Below, one piece after another: positions 25,710 through 34,104 of a stretch of 64,000 bases of DNA. The notes under the pieces are model-generated. The model saw only the letters and a program-made list of their open reading frames with translations, was not told where the DNA came from and did not search any database. A program made the position numbers and the translations under genes. Each line of letters starts with the position of its first letter. Position 1 is the first letter of the stretch. This stretch comes from Chitinophaga jiangningensis (GTDB lineage: Bacteria > Bacteroidota > Bacteroidia > Chitinophagales > Chitinophagaceae): assembly GCF_900142605.1 (NCBI RefSeq), contig NZ_FRBL01000010.1, positions 186,001-250,000 on the forward strand, read 5' to 3'.

Positions 25710-27986
25710 ATGTTGAAAGAACAGTCCATTGAAAGCCGGGAATTAAAAACAACGGAGTATAAAGCAGATCTGGTAGTAACAGGAGGTGGGTTAGCGGGCG
25801 TGTGTTGCGCTATCACCGCAGCCAGAGAGGGTATAAAAGTTATTTTGGTACAGGACAGGCCTGTGCTGGGAGGCAACTCCTCCAGCGAAGTACGTTTATG
25901 GGTACTGGGTGCTACCTCACACATGGGTAACAATAACCGCTGGGCAAGAGAAGGGGGTGTGATTGATGAAATCATGACCGAAAATATCTGGCGAAATCCG
26001 GAAGGCAATCCACTCATTTATGATACCATCCTGCTGGAAAAAGTTACCAGTGAACCCAACATCACGCTGCTGCTGAATACAGCTGCTTTTGAAGTGCATA
26101 AATCCAATGCAGATACTATTGAATCTGTAACCGCATTTTGTAGTCAGAACAGCACTTTATATCACCTCAAGGCCCCTTTGTTTTGCGATGCTTCCGGTGA
26201 TGGCGTGGTTGGATTCCTTGCAGGTGCAGCGTTTCGGATGGGAGCAGAAAGTGAGTCGGAGTTTGGGGAGAAGTTTGCGCCCACTAAAGAATATGGTGAG
26301 TTACTGGGGCATTCGCTCTACTTCTATACAAAGGATACGGGGCGCCCGGTGAAGTTTGTACCACCGGCATATGCGCTGAAAGATATTACTGAAATTCCAC
26401 GTTACAAACGCATTAATGCACAGGCGCAGGGTTGCCAGTTCTGGTGGCTGGAATACGGCGGCCGCCTTGATACCGTGCATGACACCGAGGCCATCAAATG
26501 GGAACTTTGGAAAGTGGTATACGGGATCTGGAACTATATTAAAAATTCCGGGGAGTTTCCGGAAGCGGAAACCATGACTTTAGAGTGGGTGGGCCAGATT
26601 CCCGGAAAGCGGGAGAGCCGCCGTTTTGAAGGCGATTACATGCTGTGCCAGCAGGACATTGTGGAGCAACGCACGCACAAGGACGCCGTGGCATTTGGGG
26701 GCTGGTCCATCGATCTGCATCCGGCCGATGGCGTGTTCAGTGAAAAGCCGGCATGTAACCAATGGCATAGCAAGGGCGTGTACCAGATTCCTTTCCGGAG
26801 CATGTACAGTCATAACATCGGCAATCTGTTGCTGGCAGGGCGTATCATCAGTGCTACGCATGTGGCGTTTGGTTCCAGCCGCGTAATGGGCACCAGCGCC
26901 TGCGCTGCCCAGGCGGCAGGTATGGCTGCGGTATTGTGTACCCGCCATCACGTACAGCCGAGAGCGTTATTACAGGAGGAACTGATGCAGGAGTTACAGG
27001 TGGCGCTGGTGCGCAACGGGCAATATATCCCGCAGCTGGTACCAGCCGATCATCAGGACCTGGTGAAGCGGGCGACCATTACCACCAGCAGTGAATATGT
27101 GTTAAGGACACTGCAACCGGATGGCGGCACTATAAAACTGGATGCCTCCATGGGCCAGATGTTACCGCTCAAATCCGGTAAAATACCTGCTGTTACCGTG
27201 TTTGCTGAAGTGCAGGAAGATACCGGGCTGGTCGTATCCTTACGGACCAGTAGCCGGCAGGTGCATCATACGCCGGATGTGATTTTGCAGGAGCTAACAG
27301 TACCGGTTATACGTGGTTCACAGGAACTGACATTTGATTTTGATGTGCTGTTGCCGGAAGACAATTACATCTTCCTGTGTTTTATGAAAAATCCGCTGAT
27401 AGGTCTGAAAAGCAGCAGTGAAAGGGTAAGCGGAGTGCTGACGGTGTTCAACAAAACCAATCCTGCCGTATCCAACTACGGTGCGCAGGTGCCTACGGAA
27501 GATATCGGCGTGGAAGCGTTTGAGTTCTGGTGTCCGGAGCGCAGGCCGGCAGGGAAGAACCTGGCGCTGCATATCCCGGCAGGTATTGCATTGTTTGGTG
27601 CAGAGCAGGTGCGTAATGGCATCAATCGCCCTACACATCAGCCTAATATCTGGCTGGCTGCTGCAGAAGATGCAGATCCAACGCTGACACTCAGCTGGCA
27701 GGAAAAGCAGACCATACACGAGATTGAGCTGGTATTTGATACCGACTTCGACCATCCGATGGAGAATGTGATTTACCATCATCCCGAAACGGCGATGCCT
27801 TTTTGCGTAACGTCGTTCGTGTTATGCAATGATAAAAAGGAAGAGGTGCTGAAGGTGACGGATAATCATCAGTCGCTGCACCGGATAAAGCTGGCGGCGC
27901 CGCTGCAAACCAGCAGCCTTACCATCCATCTGAAAGGGACGCATGGAGGCACACCGCCGGGCTTATTTGCGATCAGGTGCTATTAA
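25710..27986 (+). CDS. FAD-dependent oxidoreductase with C-terminal galactose-binding-like domain
   Basis: A 758-residue protein without signal peptide. The N-terminal FAD site is VVTGGGLAGVCCA (glycines 25-30) followed by VLGGNSSSEVRLWV, the pattern of the FAD_oxidored (PF12831) family; the second FAD contact is NLLLAGRIISATHVAFGSSRVMGT, given here only as NLLLAGRIISATH. From about 600 to 758 a beta-sandwich resembling an F5/8-type C domain is visible (NGINRPTHQPNIWLA, TIHEIELVFDTDFDHPM, SLTIHLKGTHGG). It probably oxidises an imported sugar or sugar acid in the cytoplasm. Start overlap and spacing show it belongs to the PUL operon. The substrate is not known. Confidence 0.75.
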   Translation: MLKEQSIESRELKTTEYKADLVVTGGGLAGVCCAITAAREGIKVILVQDRPVLGGNSSSEVRLWVLGATSHMGNNNRWAREGGVIDEIMTENIWRNPEGNPLIYDTILLEKVTSEPNITLLLNTAAFEVHKSNADTIESVTAFCSQNSTLYHLKAPLFCDASGDGVVGFLAGAAFRMGAESESEFGEKFAPTKEYGELLGHSLYFYTKDTGRPVKFVPPAYALKDITEIPRYKRINAQAQGCQFWWLEYGGRLDTVHDTEAIKWELWKVVYGIWNYIKNSGEFPEAETMTLEWVGQIPGKRESRRFEGDYMLCQQDIVEQRTHKDAVAFGGWSIDLHPADGVFSEKPACNQWHSKGVYQIPFRSMYSHNIGNLLLAGRIISATHVAFGSSRVMGTSACAAQAAGMAAVLCTRHHVQPRALLQEELMQELQVALVRNGQYIPQLVPADHQDLVKRATITTSSEYVLRTLQPDGGTIKLDASMGQMLPLKSGKIPAVTVFAEVQEDTGLVVSLRTSSRQVHHTPDVILQELTVPVIRGSQELTFDFDVLLPEDNYIFLCFMKNPLIGLKSSSERVSGVLTVFNKTNPAVSNYGAQVPTEDIGVEAFEFWCPERRPAGKNLALHIPAGIALFGAEQVRNGINRPTHQPNIWLAAAEDADPTLTLSWQEKQTIHEIELVFDTDFDHPMENVIYHHPETAMPFCVTSFVLCNDKKEEVLKVTDNHQSLHRIKLAAPLQTSSLTIHLKGTHGGTPPGLFAIRCY

Positions 27987-28009
27987 GATTCCACGTTAAA
28001 TACATCGTT

Positions 28010-29932
28010 ATGCCAAAACATTTTATTGCTTCGCTGATACTGGCTGCCGGCTTAGCTGCCGGTGGCCAAACCATGGCCCAGGGGAGTTTTACACCGGAAG
28101 CACACTGGGTATGTGTAAGCCAGACGGGGTATAATACCAATGCCCCCAAGCGCTTTACGGTGCCTACGGCCATGCAGGGGACTGTATCTTTTTACATTAC
28201 AGCGGAAGGGGATGGTACGCCGCTGTTTAAAGGTACTGCCAGTAATGGTTTGGGAGACTTTACCGCTTTTACACCTACGGATACGCGTAAACGTTATGTG
28301 ATTCACGTCCAGGGAGGTGGCTTGCCGGAAGGTGTTTCTTATCCTTTCCGGGTGGCACCTTACCAGCTGGAAAGGGCTGGTTTCCTGCCATCGGTATGGT
28401 TTATGAATGATGCCCGCAGTATGACTGGTACCCATCATTCCGCCTATGGTGGCTGCCCCTGGAGGGATGGTACTTATTATTCCTACGAGATGCCGTCACT
28501 GATCTGGCTATTTCTTTCTAACCCGAAAGTATATACGGAGTTGCCGGCTACCATCTCCTATGATAGTCTGAAGGCCTTGGTATTTAGTCCCGATTACAAA
28601 CCTACGAAGGAGCGCAATGATGAAAGCGCCCTGGCAGCTACCAAAAAATATTTTACTACCATAGAAAAACCAATGGGCAAGCGGGTGCCGGACGTTATTA
28701 TGGACCTGCACTGGGGACTTGGTTACTACATGGTGAACCCTGAAACGCAAGACCCTAGCGGAGATCCGTTGCCTAAGCAATTACATCCGCAAACGCTGGC
28801 ACAATTTGCTTACTTCCTGTATGCCTATCCGGAACTGAAACAGTGGTTCTCTGAAAAATATTACCGTCAGGTACTTTCATTCACTTTAAACAACTGGCAA
28901 AAAACCGGCTTGCTGGACGTACAGCGGCAAGTAGGTACTACAAAGGGGCGGCATGCACCCGGTTTTTCCGTATTACCTAACCTGTTGCTGTTTGAAGTGG
29001 CCAAACGGGAGCACCTTCCGGATGCTGCCAAATATATGCAGGCAGCGTACAACCAAACGGCCTGGATCATTGACTCCTTATCGCTGCAGGTGCCGCTAAA
29101 TACCAAAGGGCAGCGTATGAGTGAATACAACCTGATGACGGGGCTGGCTACCTTCCGGCTGCAATATCCTGACAAGGCACCTGCAGGTTTGCAGCAGAAA
29201 ATTAATGAGTGGGCGGATGTGGTGATCAACCGGTCCGATAACCCGTGGGATTTCAGGCGTTATGATCTGGACAGCAACTGGACCGTGCCGGCAATGAATG
29301 AAGTGGGTAACGTGGCGGGCTTCCCGGCCTCCGCGCTGCTGGCTGCCGCTGTCATAAAAGATCCGGGCAAAAAAGCAAGACTGGAACAGATTGCCTACGC
29401 GCATTTCGATAATTTATACGGTCGTAATCCGCTGAATGTGCATGCGGCGCATCATCCTGAAATGGGCTTTGAAGGTATCACAAAAGGATATCCGCGGGGC
29501 TACCACGAAAACGTAACGGCGCGGTTGGAGCTGTGTCGTGGTACCATCAGCTGCGTACCAGGTACAGAAATGTATCCGTTTAATCCAACCGGGAAGGATC
29601 GTCACCTGGAAGGCTGGGTAAACCATAATACAGCATGGAATGTTAGCCTGGCTGTGCTGAACTGGTACGATAACCGTCCGCAGACTATTACCCGCGATAA
29701 AGATGGTTTAAAGATCAGCTGGCAGGCACCGCTGATGGAAGGGCAAACGTTGCCGTTAACCCTGTTGGTAAATGGGGTGGTTAAAACTACTGTGCATTTA
29801 AAGCCTGCTAACGGTAGTGACTATACGGTTGTTGTGCCGGTGAGTCAGCTGAAGGGGTTGAAACAGGGTGATAAGATCACTGCGGTGTATGGCCTGGGTT
29901 TCCTGGCGAAAAAGCTGGAGCTTACCATATAG
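28010..29932 (+). CDS. GH9-like exported glycoside hydrolase
   Basis: A 640-residue secreted enzyme from the ATG at 28010, which gives a clean signal (ASLILAAGLAAGGQTMAQ); the frame extends to 27977. An N-terminal Ig-like unit begins WVCVSQTGYNTNAPKRFTV, as in GH9 cellulases (VNQVGY...PK). The (alpha/alpha)6 part includes MDLHWGLGYYMV, NEVGNVAGFPASALL, LYGRNPLNVHAAHHPEMG and the final LEGWVNHNTAWNVSLA, where GH9 enzymes carry the acid glutamate (the E of LEGW). Similarity to true endoglucanases is partial, so activity on cellulose should not be assumed. It is the last gene of the PUL operon and is followed by a double hairpin. Confidence 0.65.
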   Translation: MPKHFIASLILAAGLAAGGQTMAQGSFTPEAHWVCVSQTGYNTNAPKRFTVPTAMQGTVSFYITAEGDGTPLFKGTASNGLGDFTAFTPTDTRKRYVIHVQGGGLPEGVSYPFRVAPYQLERAGFLPSVWFMNDARSMTGTHHSAYGGCPWRDGTYYSYEMPSLIWLFLSNPKVYTELPATISYDSLKALVFSPDYKPTKERNDESALAATKKYFTTIEKPMGKRVPDVIMDLHWGLGYYMVNPETQDPSGDPLPKQLHPQTLAQFAYFLYAYPELKQWFSEKYYRQVLSFTLNNWQKTGLLDVQRQVGTTKGRHAPGFSVLPNLLLFEVAKREHLPDAAKYMQAAYNQTAWIIDSLSLQVPLNTKGQRMSEYNLMTGLATFRLQYPDKAPAGLQQKINEWADVVINRSDNPWDFRRYDLDSNWTVPAMNEVGNVAGFPASALLAAAVIKDPGKKARLEQIAYAHFDNLYGRNPLNVHAAHHPEMGFEGITKGYPRGYHENVTARLELCRGTISCVPGTEMYPFNPTGKDRHLEGWVNHNTAWNVSLAVLNWYDNRPQTITRDKDGLKISWQAPLMEGQTLPLTLLVNGVVKTTVHLKPANGSDYTVVVPVSQLKGLKQGDKITAVYGLGFLAKKLELTI

Positions 29933-29939
29933 TCCTGAA

Positions 29940-30012
29940 CGGAGATCGTCCGCCGGAGGCGGACGATCTCCGTTGCTTGAACGAGGGCCTTCGGCCCTCG
30001 TTCAAGCAACGG
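29940..30012. repeat. Overlapping double hairpin A
   Basis: Two perfect hairpins between convergent genes. The first, 29940-29972, has 15-bp arms starting CGGAGATCGTCC and a GGA loop. The second, 29970-30012, has 20-bp arms starting CCGTTGCTTGAACG and a TTC loop. They share three bases (29970-29972), so both full stems cannot form at once. No U-tract follows. One may act as a terminator for the gene ending at 29932 or the one ending at 30018. Confidence 0.85.
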
Positions 30013-30017
30013 CTTAG

Positions 30018-30410
30018 TTAAACCTTAAGTCCCCCGAACATACTAAACAAAATCACGGCCAGCACCAGTGCAGTAATCCCTACATACAACTTATCTTTTT
30101 CTAAGGCAAATGCCCCCAGCGACATCACAATACGTAGAATAGGTGTGGCCAGCAGCACCATCACCCCCAGTTGAATTACTTCCGTGCTGCTAAAGCCGGC
30201 TGCTCCTTTAATAATACCACTGAAAGTGGTAAATTCTTTTCCTTCACTGTGGAAGTGTTGGTAGTTGGGAACCAGGGTGTGGCCCCTTTGTATTAAGTAG
30301 AAGATGCCACCGGCCAGTACGATGCCGCTGGCGGTAAATACGCCGTAGCGCAGCATTTTGCCTACGATTACTTCCACATCTCTGTCCACTAATTTTTTTA
30401 TAAAGCTCAT
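30018..30410 (-). CDS. DUF1634 domain membrane protein
   Basis: A 130-residue protein with three predicted membrane helices (about 22-40, 78-98 and 108-126). It has the family features GKMLRYGVFTASGIVLAGGI and IQLGVMVLLATPILRIVMSL. DUF1634 genes are usually found directly after a TauE/SafE permease, as here (5-bp gap), and are thought to assist it. It is the third gene of the minus-strand GntR-TauE-DUF1634 operon. Confidence 0.85.
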   Translation of the reverse strand: MSFIKKLVDRDVEVIVGKMLRYGVFTASGIVLAGGIFYLIQRGHTLVPNYQHFHSEGKEFTTFSGIIKGAAGFSSTEVIQLGVMVLLATPILRIVMSLGAFALEKDKLYVGITALVLAVILFSMFGGLKV

Positions 30411-30415
30411 AGCCG

Positions 30416-31249
30416 TTAAAATTTATGGTGAAGGCCGTTATACATCATTTCCAGCGCTATAAATGCGATGGCCGCGCAAAAGATATAGCGTAAGGTGCTG
30501 GCGTTAATGACCTTCAATAGCCGCGCGCCGGTGAAGGCGCCGCCGAGCACGCCCAGTACTACAGGGAAGGCGATATCAGGCACAATATAGCCGCGCTGCA
30601 GGTATACCACTGCGCTGGCTGCGGCGGTAACGCCGATCATGAAATTGCTGGTGGTGGTACTCACCTTAAAAGGAATGCGCATGGTGGAGTCCATGGCCAG
30701 TACTTTCAATGCACCCGAACCGATGCCGAGCAGGCCGGAGAGCACGCCGGCAACCAGCATCATACCAAAGCCGCCGGCTACATTTTTAAGTTCATAGTGT
30801 ACTACACCATCTTTGGTAGGGTAGCTGTTGTTAAGTTTTAGCAGGTGGGACAGGCGGCTGCCCTGTTGGAGTGCCTGCTCGTTTTTACGACGCAGTGTCA
30901 TGGCAGCGGAAAACAGCAGTACTACGCCGAGGAGGATGGCGATGGTGTTGGTGGGTGTGAACACTGCAATTACGGCACCACATACCGCACCTATGGTGGT
31001 GGCTATTTCCAGGAACATGCCGAGGCGAATGTTGGTGATGCCTTCTTTGATGTAGGCGCTGGCAGCACCGGATGAATTGGCAATGGAAGCCAGCAGGGCG
31101 GAGCCGATGGCATAGCGCATATCCACGTGAAATACCAGCGTCAGCAACGGAATCAATACTACGCCGCCGCCCAGGCCGGTAAGAGAACCCAGCAGACCGG
31201 CCATATAGGCCGCTGCCAGCATAATAAGGGTAAAAGTTATGACGGTCAT
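30416..31249 (-). CDS. TauE/SafE family sulfite/anion exporter-like permease
   Basis: A 277-residue inner-membrane permease with eight or so helices arranged as two repeats. Each repeat starts with a glycine-rich helix: AYMAGLLGSLTGLGGGVVLIP and GVLSGLLGIGSGALKVLAMD, the TauE signature. Members move sulfite, sulfoacetate or other organosulfur anions. It sits 3 bp after the GntR regulator and 5 bp before DUF1634. The substrate is not determined by sequence. Confidence 0.88.
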   Translation of the reverse strand: MTVITFTLIMLAAAYMAGLLGSLTGLGGGVVLIPLLTLVFHVDMRYAIGSALLASIANSSGAASAYIKEGITNIRLGMFLEIATTIGAVCGAVIAVFTPTNTIAILLGVVLLFSAAMTLRRKNEQALQQGSRLSHLLKLNNSYPTKDGVVHYELKNVAGGFGMMLVAGVLSGLLGIGSGALKVLAMDSTMRIPFKVSTTTSNFMIGVTAAASAVVYLQRGYIVPDIAFPVVLGVLGGAFTGARLLKVINASTLRYIFCAAIAFIALEMMYNGLHHKF

Positions 31250-31252
31250 GGG

Positions 31253-31906
31253 TTAATAGTTGTTGTCAATAATTTCCTGCATTACCTGCAGCGCCGCTTT
31301 CGGTTTTTTCGCTTTGATGGCTTTATACAGCTGTTCGTGCAGGTGGTGGCTGATCGCAAAATGGCCTACGCCTTGTTTATCGCGTTTACTGAAGAAGTCA
31401 CGGATTACTGCGGTAAAGCGGTGGTAGAGGTCTGCCAGCACCTCATTTTGTGTGGCGCGGGCTATGGCGGTGTGGAAGGCGATGTCTGCATCCGCACAGG
31501 CTTGGTTATCGTTGGCCATGATGGCGGCTTTGCGTAACAGCAGCTGCTTTTCAACAGCCGCCAGCTGGGCGGCGGTATGGTGCTCCGCGGCGAGTTTCAC
31601 AATTTCCGTATCCAGCATGCGGCGCACCTGGTTGATTTCTTCGAAGTCGGCCCGGCGAAGACGCTGGTCCAGCGATTCCGGCTGAATGTTATTGCTCACA
31701 AAAGTGCCGGCGCCTTGTTGCACCCGCAGGATGCCACTGTTGGCCAGCGTTTTAATGGCTTCCCGGATGGTGGACCTGCCCACCCCGTATTGTGCCATCA
31801 GTTCCGGCTCTGCCGGGATTTTACTGCCGGGCTTGTACTTTCCCCGCGATATATCTTTCTGTATGGCGTTGATCACCTTATCAGAGAGTTTAGGTAAGTG
31901 TTCCAT
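31253..31906 (-). CDS. FadR-subfamily GntR transcriptional regulator
   Basis: A 217-residue regulator. The winged helix contains SKIPAEPELMAQYGVGRSTIREA and the wing GILRVQQGAGTFV; an FCD ligand domain follows, with metal ligands expected in the D-x-x-F-H segment (ACADADIAFHTAIA) and later histidines. FadR-type regulators respond to small organic acids. It heads the operon and probably controls it through the palindrome at 31919-31938, which touches its own -7 element. The start codon is only 5 bp from that element, so the mRNA would be nearly leaderless or the start is a little further in. Confidence 0.88.
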   Translation of the reverse strand: MEHLPKLSDKVINAIQKDISRGKYKPGSKIPAEPELMAQYGVGRSTIREAIKTLANSGILRVQQGAGTFVSNNIQPESLDQRLRRADFEEINQVRRMLDTEIVKLAAEHHTAAQLAAVEKQLLLRKAAIMANDNQACADADIAFHTAIARATQNEVLADLYHRFTAVIRDFFSKRDKQGVGHFAISHHLHEQLYKAIKAKKPKAALQVMQEIIDNNY

Positions 31907-31910
31907 GCCT

Positions 31911-31938
31911 CAAAGGTATGATGTTTAAATAAACATCA
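31911..31938 (-). promoter_or_regulatory. -7 element and 20-bp palindromic operator of the GntR operon
   Basis: On the minus strand 31918-31911 reads TACCTTTG, a perfect -7 box. Immediately upstream, 31919-31938 is a palindrome with 9-bp arms TGATGTTTA/TAAACATCA and a 2-bp centre. A GntR dimer bound there would block the promoter. Confidence 0.6.
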
Positions 31939-32013
31939 GATGTTTTATTTTTTGACAGGGTATTTTCATCGGCAGAAAAGGGGAGAATACGGGGTTTTAT
32001 CGCTGAATCTGCC

Positions 32014-32021
32014 TATTTTTG
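32014..32021 (+). promoter_or_regulatory. -7 element TATTTTTG before the DUF493 gene
   Basis: A perfect TAnnTTTG octamer 48 bp upstream of the start at 32070. No clear -33 TTG at the usual distance. Confidence 0.45.
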
Positions 32022-32069
32022 TAGTTGATTTTTTAACAAGGGGCGACCCGTCATTAAGAACGACAGCAT

Positions 32070-32372
32070 ATGAGTACAAACGCAAATAATGCCAACACCG
32101 GCGCAGATCCGTATGAGAACTTCAGGGCCCTGCTTCAGAAAAATGTGAGTTTTCCTTGCCAGTATACGTTTAAATTTATTGTGAAGGTGGACGATCAGAA
32201 ACATGACCAGGTACTGGCGGTGTTTGCCGGGACGGATGCGCAGATAACGGAGAATAATTCCTCTCAGGGGAAGTACCGGTCATTCAGCGTAGTGGTGCCT
32301 GTTAAGGACGAAGAGGAAGTAATCCGTTATTACAAGGAAGTTTCAAAGATTGAATCTGTAATTATGCTATAA
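32070..32372 (+). CDS. DUF493 family protein
   Basis: A 100-residue cytoplasmic protein with the ferredoxin-like YbeD fold: FPCQYTFKFIVKVD, a helix HDQVLAVFAG, then YRSFSVVVPVKDEEEVIRYYKEVSKI. The family is small, widespread and poorly characterised; it may act as a regulatory subunit. It is a single gene with its own -7 element and a strong hairpin just after the stop. Confidence 0.85.
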   Translation: MSTNANNANTGADPYENFRALLQKNVSFPCQYTFKFIVKVDDQKHDQVLAVFAGTDAQITENNSSQGKYRSFSVVVPVKDEEEVIRYYKEVSKIESVIML

Positions 32373-32374
32373 AT

Positions 32375-32409
32375 GCAACAAGGCAGCGCCGGTGGCGCTG
32401 CCTTGTTGC
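32375..32409. terminator. Perfect 16-bp hairpin with GGT loop between convergent genes
   Basis: Arms begin GCAACAAGGCAGCG and pair without mismatch around GGT (32391-32393). It starts two bases after the DUF493 stop. No U-run follows on either strand, yet position suits a shared terminator. The three-base loop places it with the hairpin family described under findings. Confidence 0.6.
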
Positions 32410-32436
32410 TAGGTAAGCAATTTCCTCATTTTATGC

Positions 32437-33102
32437 CTACTCAATTATAACAGGACTTTGCGTGTATTGAATGTTAATACGTGAAAGTTTACCACCGCTG
32501 AAATACAGTGATACTATATATGTCCCAAATGCCTCAGCGTTTACCAATGCACTTGCCGTAAACTGCCACATATTCCATTTTTTCATTTCCTCATCAAAAC
32601 CTGCGGAGAGCGGTTTCGAGCCCAGGGCAATTTCGTATCTGCCGTTATAGGGCCATTTATTGAAAATCTTACTCATTTTGGCTTTTATTACAGCTGCCGC
32701 GTCGCCTACGGCAAAATATTCATCAGTATTGGACGGCCATTTATCCAGGCTGTAATTGCCATCCGGTCCGGACCACCTAATTTTTGTGATGCTTTGATCG
32801 TAATCAATGCTAACCACGCCAGCAGAGTCGATCCCATGGATATGGCACTGCTTATAGAGCGCGGGATCGCTTTTGAAATCCATAATTTTTTCATACTGCA
32901 TTAAGGGTACTTGATATACCGAACTTACGTGCAGTGGTTCCTGGAGCGTCTGTAATTGTTGATACACCTGTTCCGGTGTACTGCCGATGATAATTCCCCA
33001 TCGGCTACCCTGGGTTACGTCTTCATTAGCGGGAATGGTGTCGTCTTTTTTGCACGACCATAATAGTAACACAGGTACAAACAATAAAAGCAAGGTTCTC
33101 AT
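32437..33102 (-). CDS. Hypothetical lipoprotein
   Basis: A 221-residue lipoprotein with signal MRTLLLLFVPVLLLWSC (lipid cysteine C17). The mature part starts with a charged linker, then GSRWGIIIGSTPEQVYQQLQ, a pattern of a small alpha/beta module, and later strands (RYEIALGSKPLS, FGTYIVSLYFSGGKLSRINIQY, quoted in part). No recognised family; it would sit on a membrane leaflet facing the periplasm or surface. Single gene. Confidence 0.65.
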   Translation of the reverse strand: MRTLLLLFVPVLLLWSCKKDDTIPANEDVTQGSRWGIIIGSTPEQVYQQLQTLQEPLHVSSVYQVPLMQYEKIMDFKSDPALYKQCHIHGIDSAGVVSIDYDQSITKIRWSGPDGNYSLDKWPSNTDEYFAVGDAAAVIKAKMSKIFNKWPYNGRYEIALGSKPLSAGFDEEMKKWNMWQFTASALVNAEAFGTYIVSLYFSGGKLSRINIQYTQSPVIIE

Positions 33103-33314
33103 TTGGCTGATATTTATTATTGCTGAATTTCGTCCTTTTTCCTGATTTGTTTGTTATGCCTGATGTAAAACGATCAGAATCAGTCCATTTTATTTTTGGA
33201 AGCGGCCCGGATTTTTATCATGTACTGCCCCGGGATTTGCAGGCGCCATTTTATAGAATTGTTAAAGTATTGACATTTTTCGATATCTTGTAGGTACAAT
33301 TGACGACAATAACC

Positions 33315-33322
33315 TATTTTTG
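33315..33322 (+). promoter_or_regulatory. -7 element TATTTTTG before the YceI gene
   Basis: A perfect TAnnTTTG box 32 bp upstream of the start at 33355, giving a short leader. Confidence 0.5.
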
Positions 33323-33354
33323 TGCACCAATATATATAGAATAAATACAAATTT

Positions 33355-34026
33355 ATGAAGCAAACAGTACCTGCGCTCGCGCTGCTGCTCACTCTGGCAG
33401 CTTGTGGCGGTGCTTCGACCGATGCGGCGAAGACCGAAGCAAAACAAGAAGCAGCTGTAGCCACCGGCACAGCTTATGTTATTGACACTGCCACCACTTC
33501 TGTACAATGGCGTGCTACTCACAAAGGCGGTTTCGCACCTCGTTTTGGTGCTATCAAAGTAACTGACGGTACCCTGAACGTTGAAAACGGTGCAGTAACC
33601 GGCGGTAACTTCGAAGTAAACATGAACTCCCTGACTACAGATCCGGCTTCTGTAACTGAAGAAGGCAAAAAATCTACCGATCTGGATGGTCACCTGAAAA
33701 GTGGTGATTTCTTCGATGCTGCAAAGTATCCAACTGCTAAATTTGTGATCACTGCTGTTGCTCCTTTCGACAGCACTAAAGGAAAAAGTCTGTTACCAGG
33801 TGCTACTAACCTGATCAGCGGTAACCTCACCCTGAAAGACAGCACCCTGAACATCACTTTCCCTGCACAAATCACTGTTACTGACGCAGAAGTTACTGCA
33901 AACGCAAAATTTGTTATTGATCGTTCTGCATGGGGCATCTCCTACAAAACTGAAGGTAGCCCTGAAAACTGGATGATCAGCAAAGATGTTGAAATTGGTT
34001 TCAGCCTGAAAGCTGCGAAAAAATAA
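33355..34026 (+). CDS. YceI family lipid-binding lipoprotein
   Basis: A 223-residue lipoprotein (lipid cysteine C17 in LAACGG). After a low-complexity linker the YceI lipocalin-like barrel starts with YVIDTATTSVQWRATHKGG and runs through VNMNSLTTD, LKSGDFFDAAKYPTAKFV, LTLKDSTLNITFPAQITV and WGISYKTEGSPE. The family binds isoprenoid-type lipids such as polyisoprenoid quinone precursors. Codon choice is uniform and biased to few codons, suggesting high expression. A strong bidirectional terminator follows at 34054. Confidence 0.9.
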   Translation: MKQTVPALALLLTLAACGGASTDAAKTEAKQEAAVATGTAYVIDTATTSVQWRATHKGGFAPRFGAIKVTDGTLNVENGAVTGGNFEVNMNSLTTDPASVTEEGKKSTDLDGHLKSGDFFDAAKYPTAKFVITAVAPFDSTKGKSLLPGATNLISGNLTLKDSTLNITFPAQITVTDAEVTANAKFVIDRSAWGISYKTEGSPENWMISKDVEIGFSLKAAKK

Positions 34027-34053
34027 TTCAACATTTGTGGTTGATATAATCGA

Positions 34054-34085
34054 AAAAGCGCCTGGCAAACCTGCCAGGCGCTTTT
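34054..34085. terminator. Bidirectional intrinsic terminator
   Basis: A perfect 14-bp stem AAAAGCGCCTGGCA / TGCCAGGCGCTTTT with an AACC loop. A-run on the left and T-run on the right serve the convergent genes ending at 34026 and 34105. Confidence 0.85.
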
Positions 34086-34104
34086 CTATTTATGCCATTC
34101 ACTG

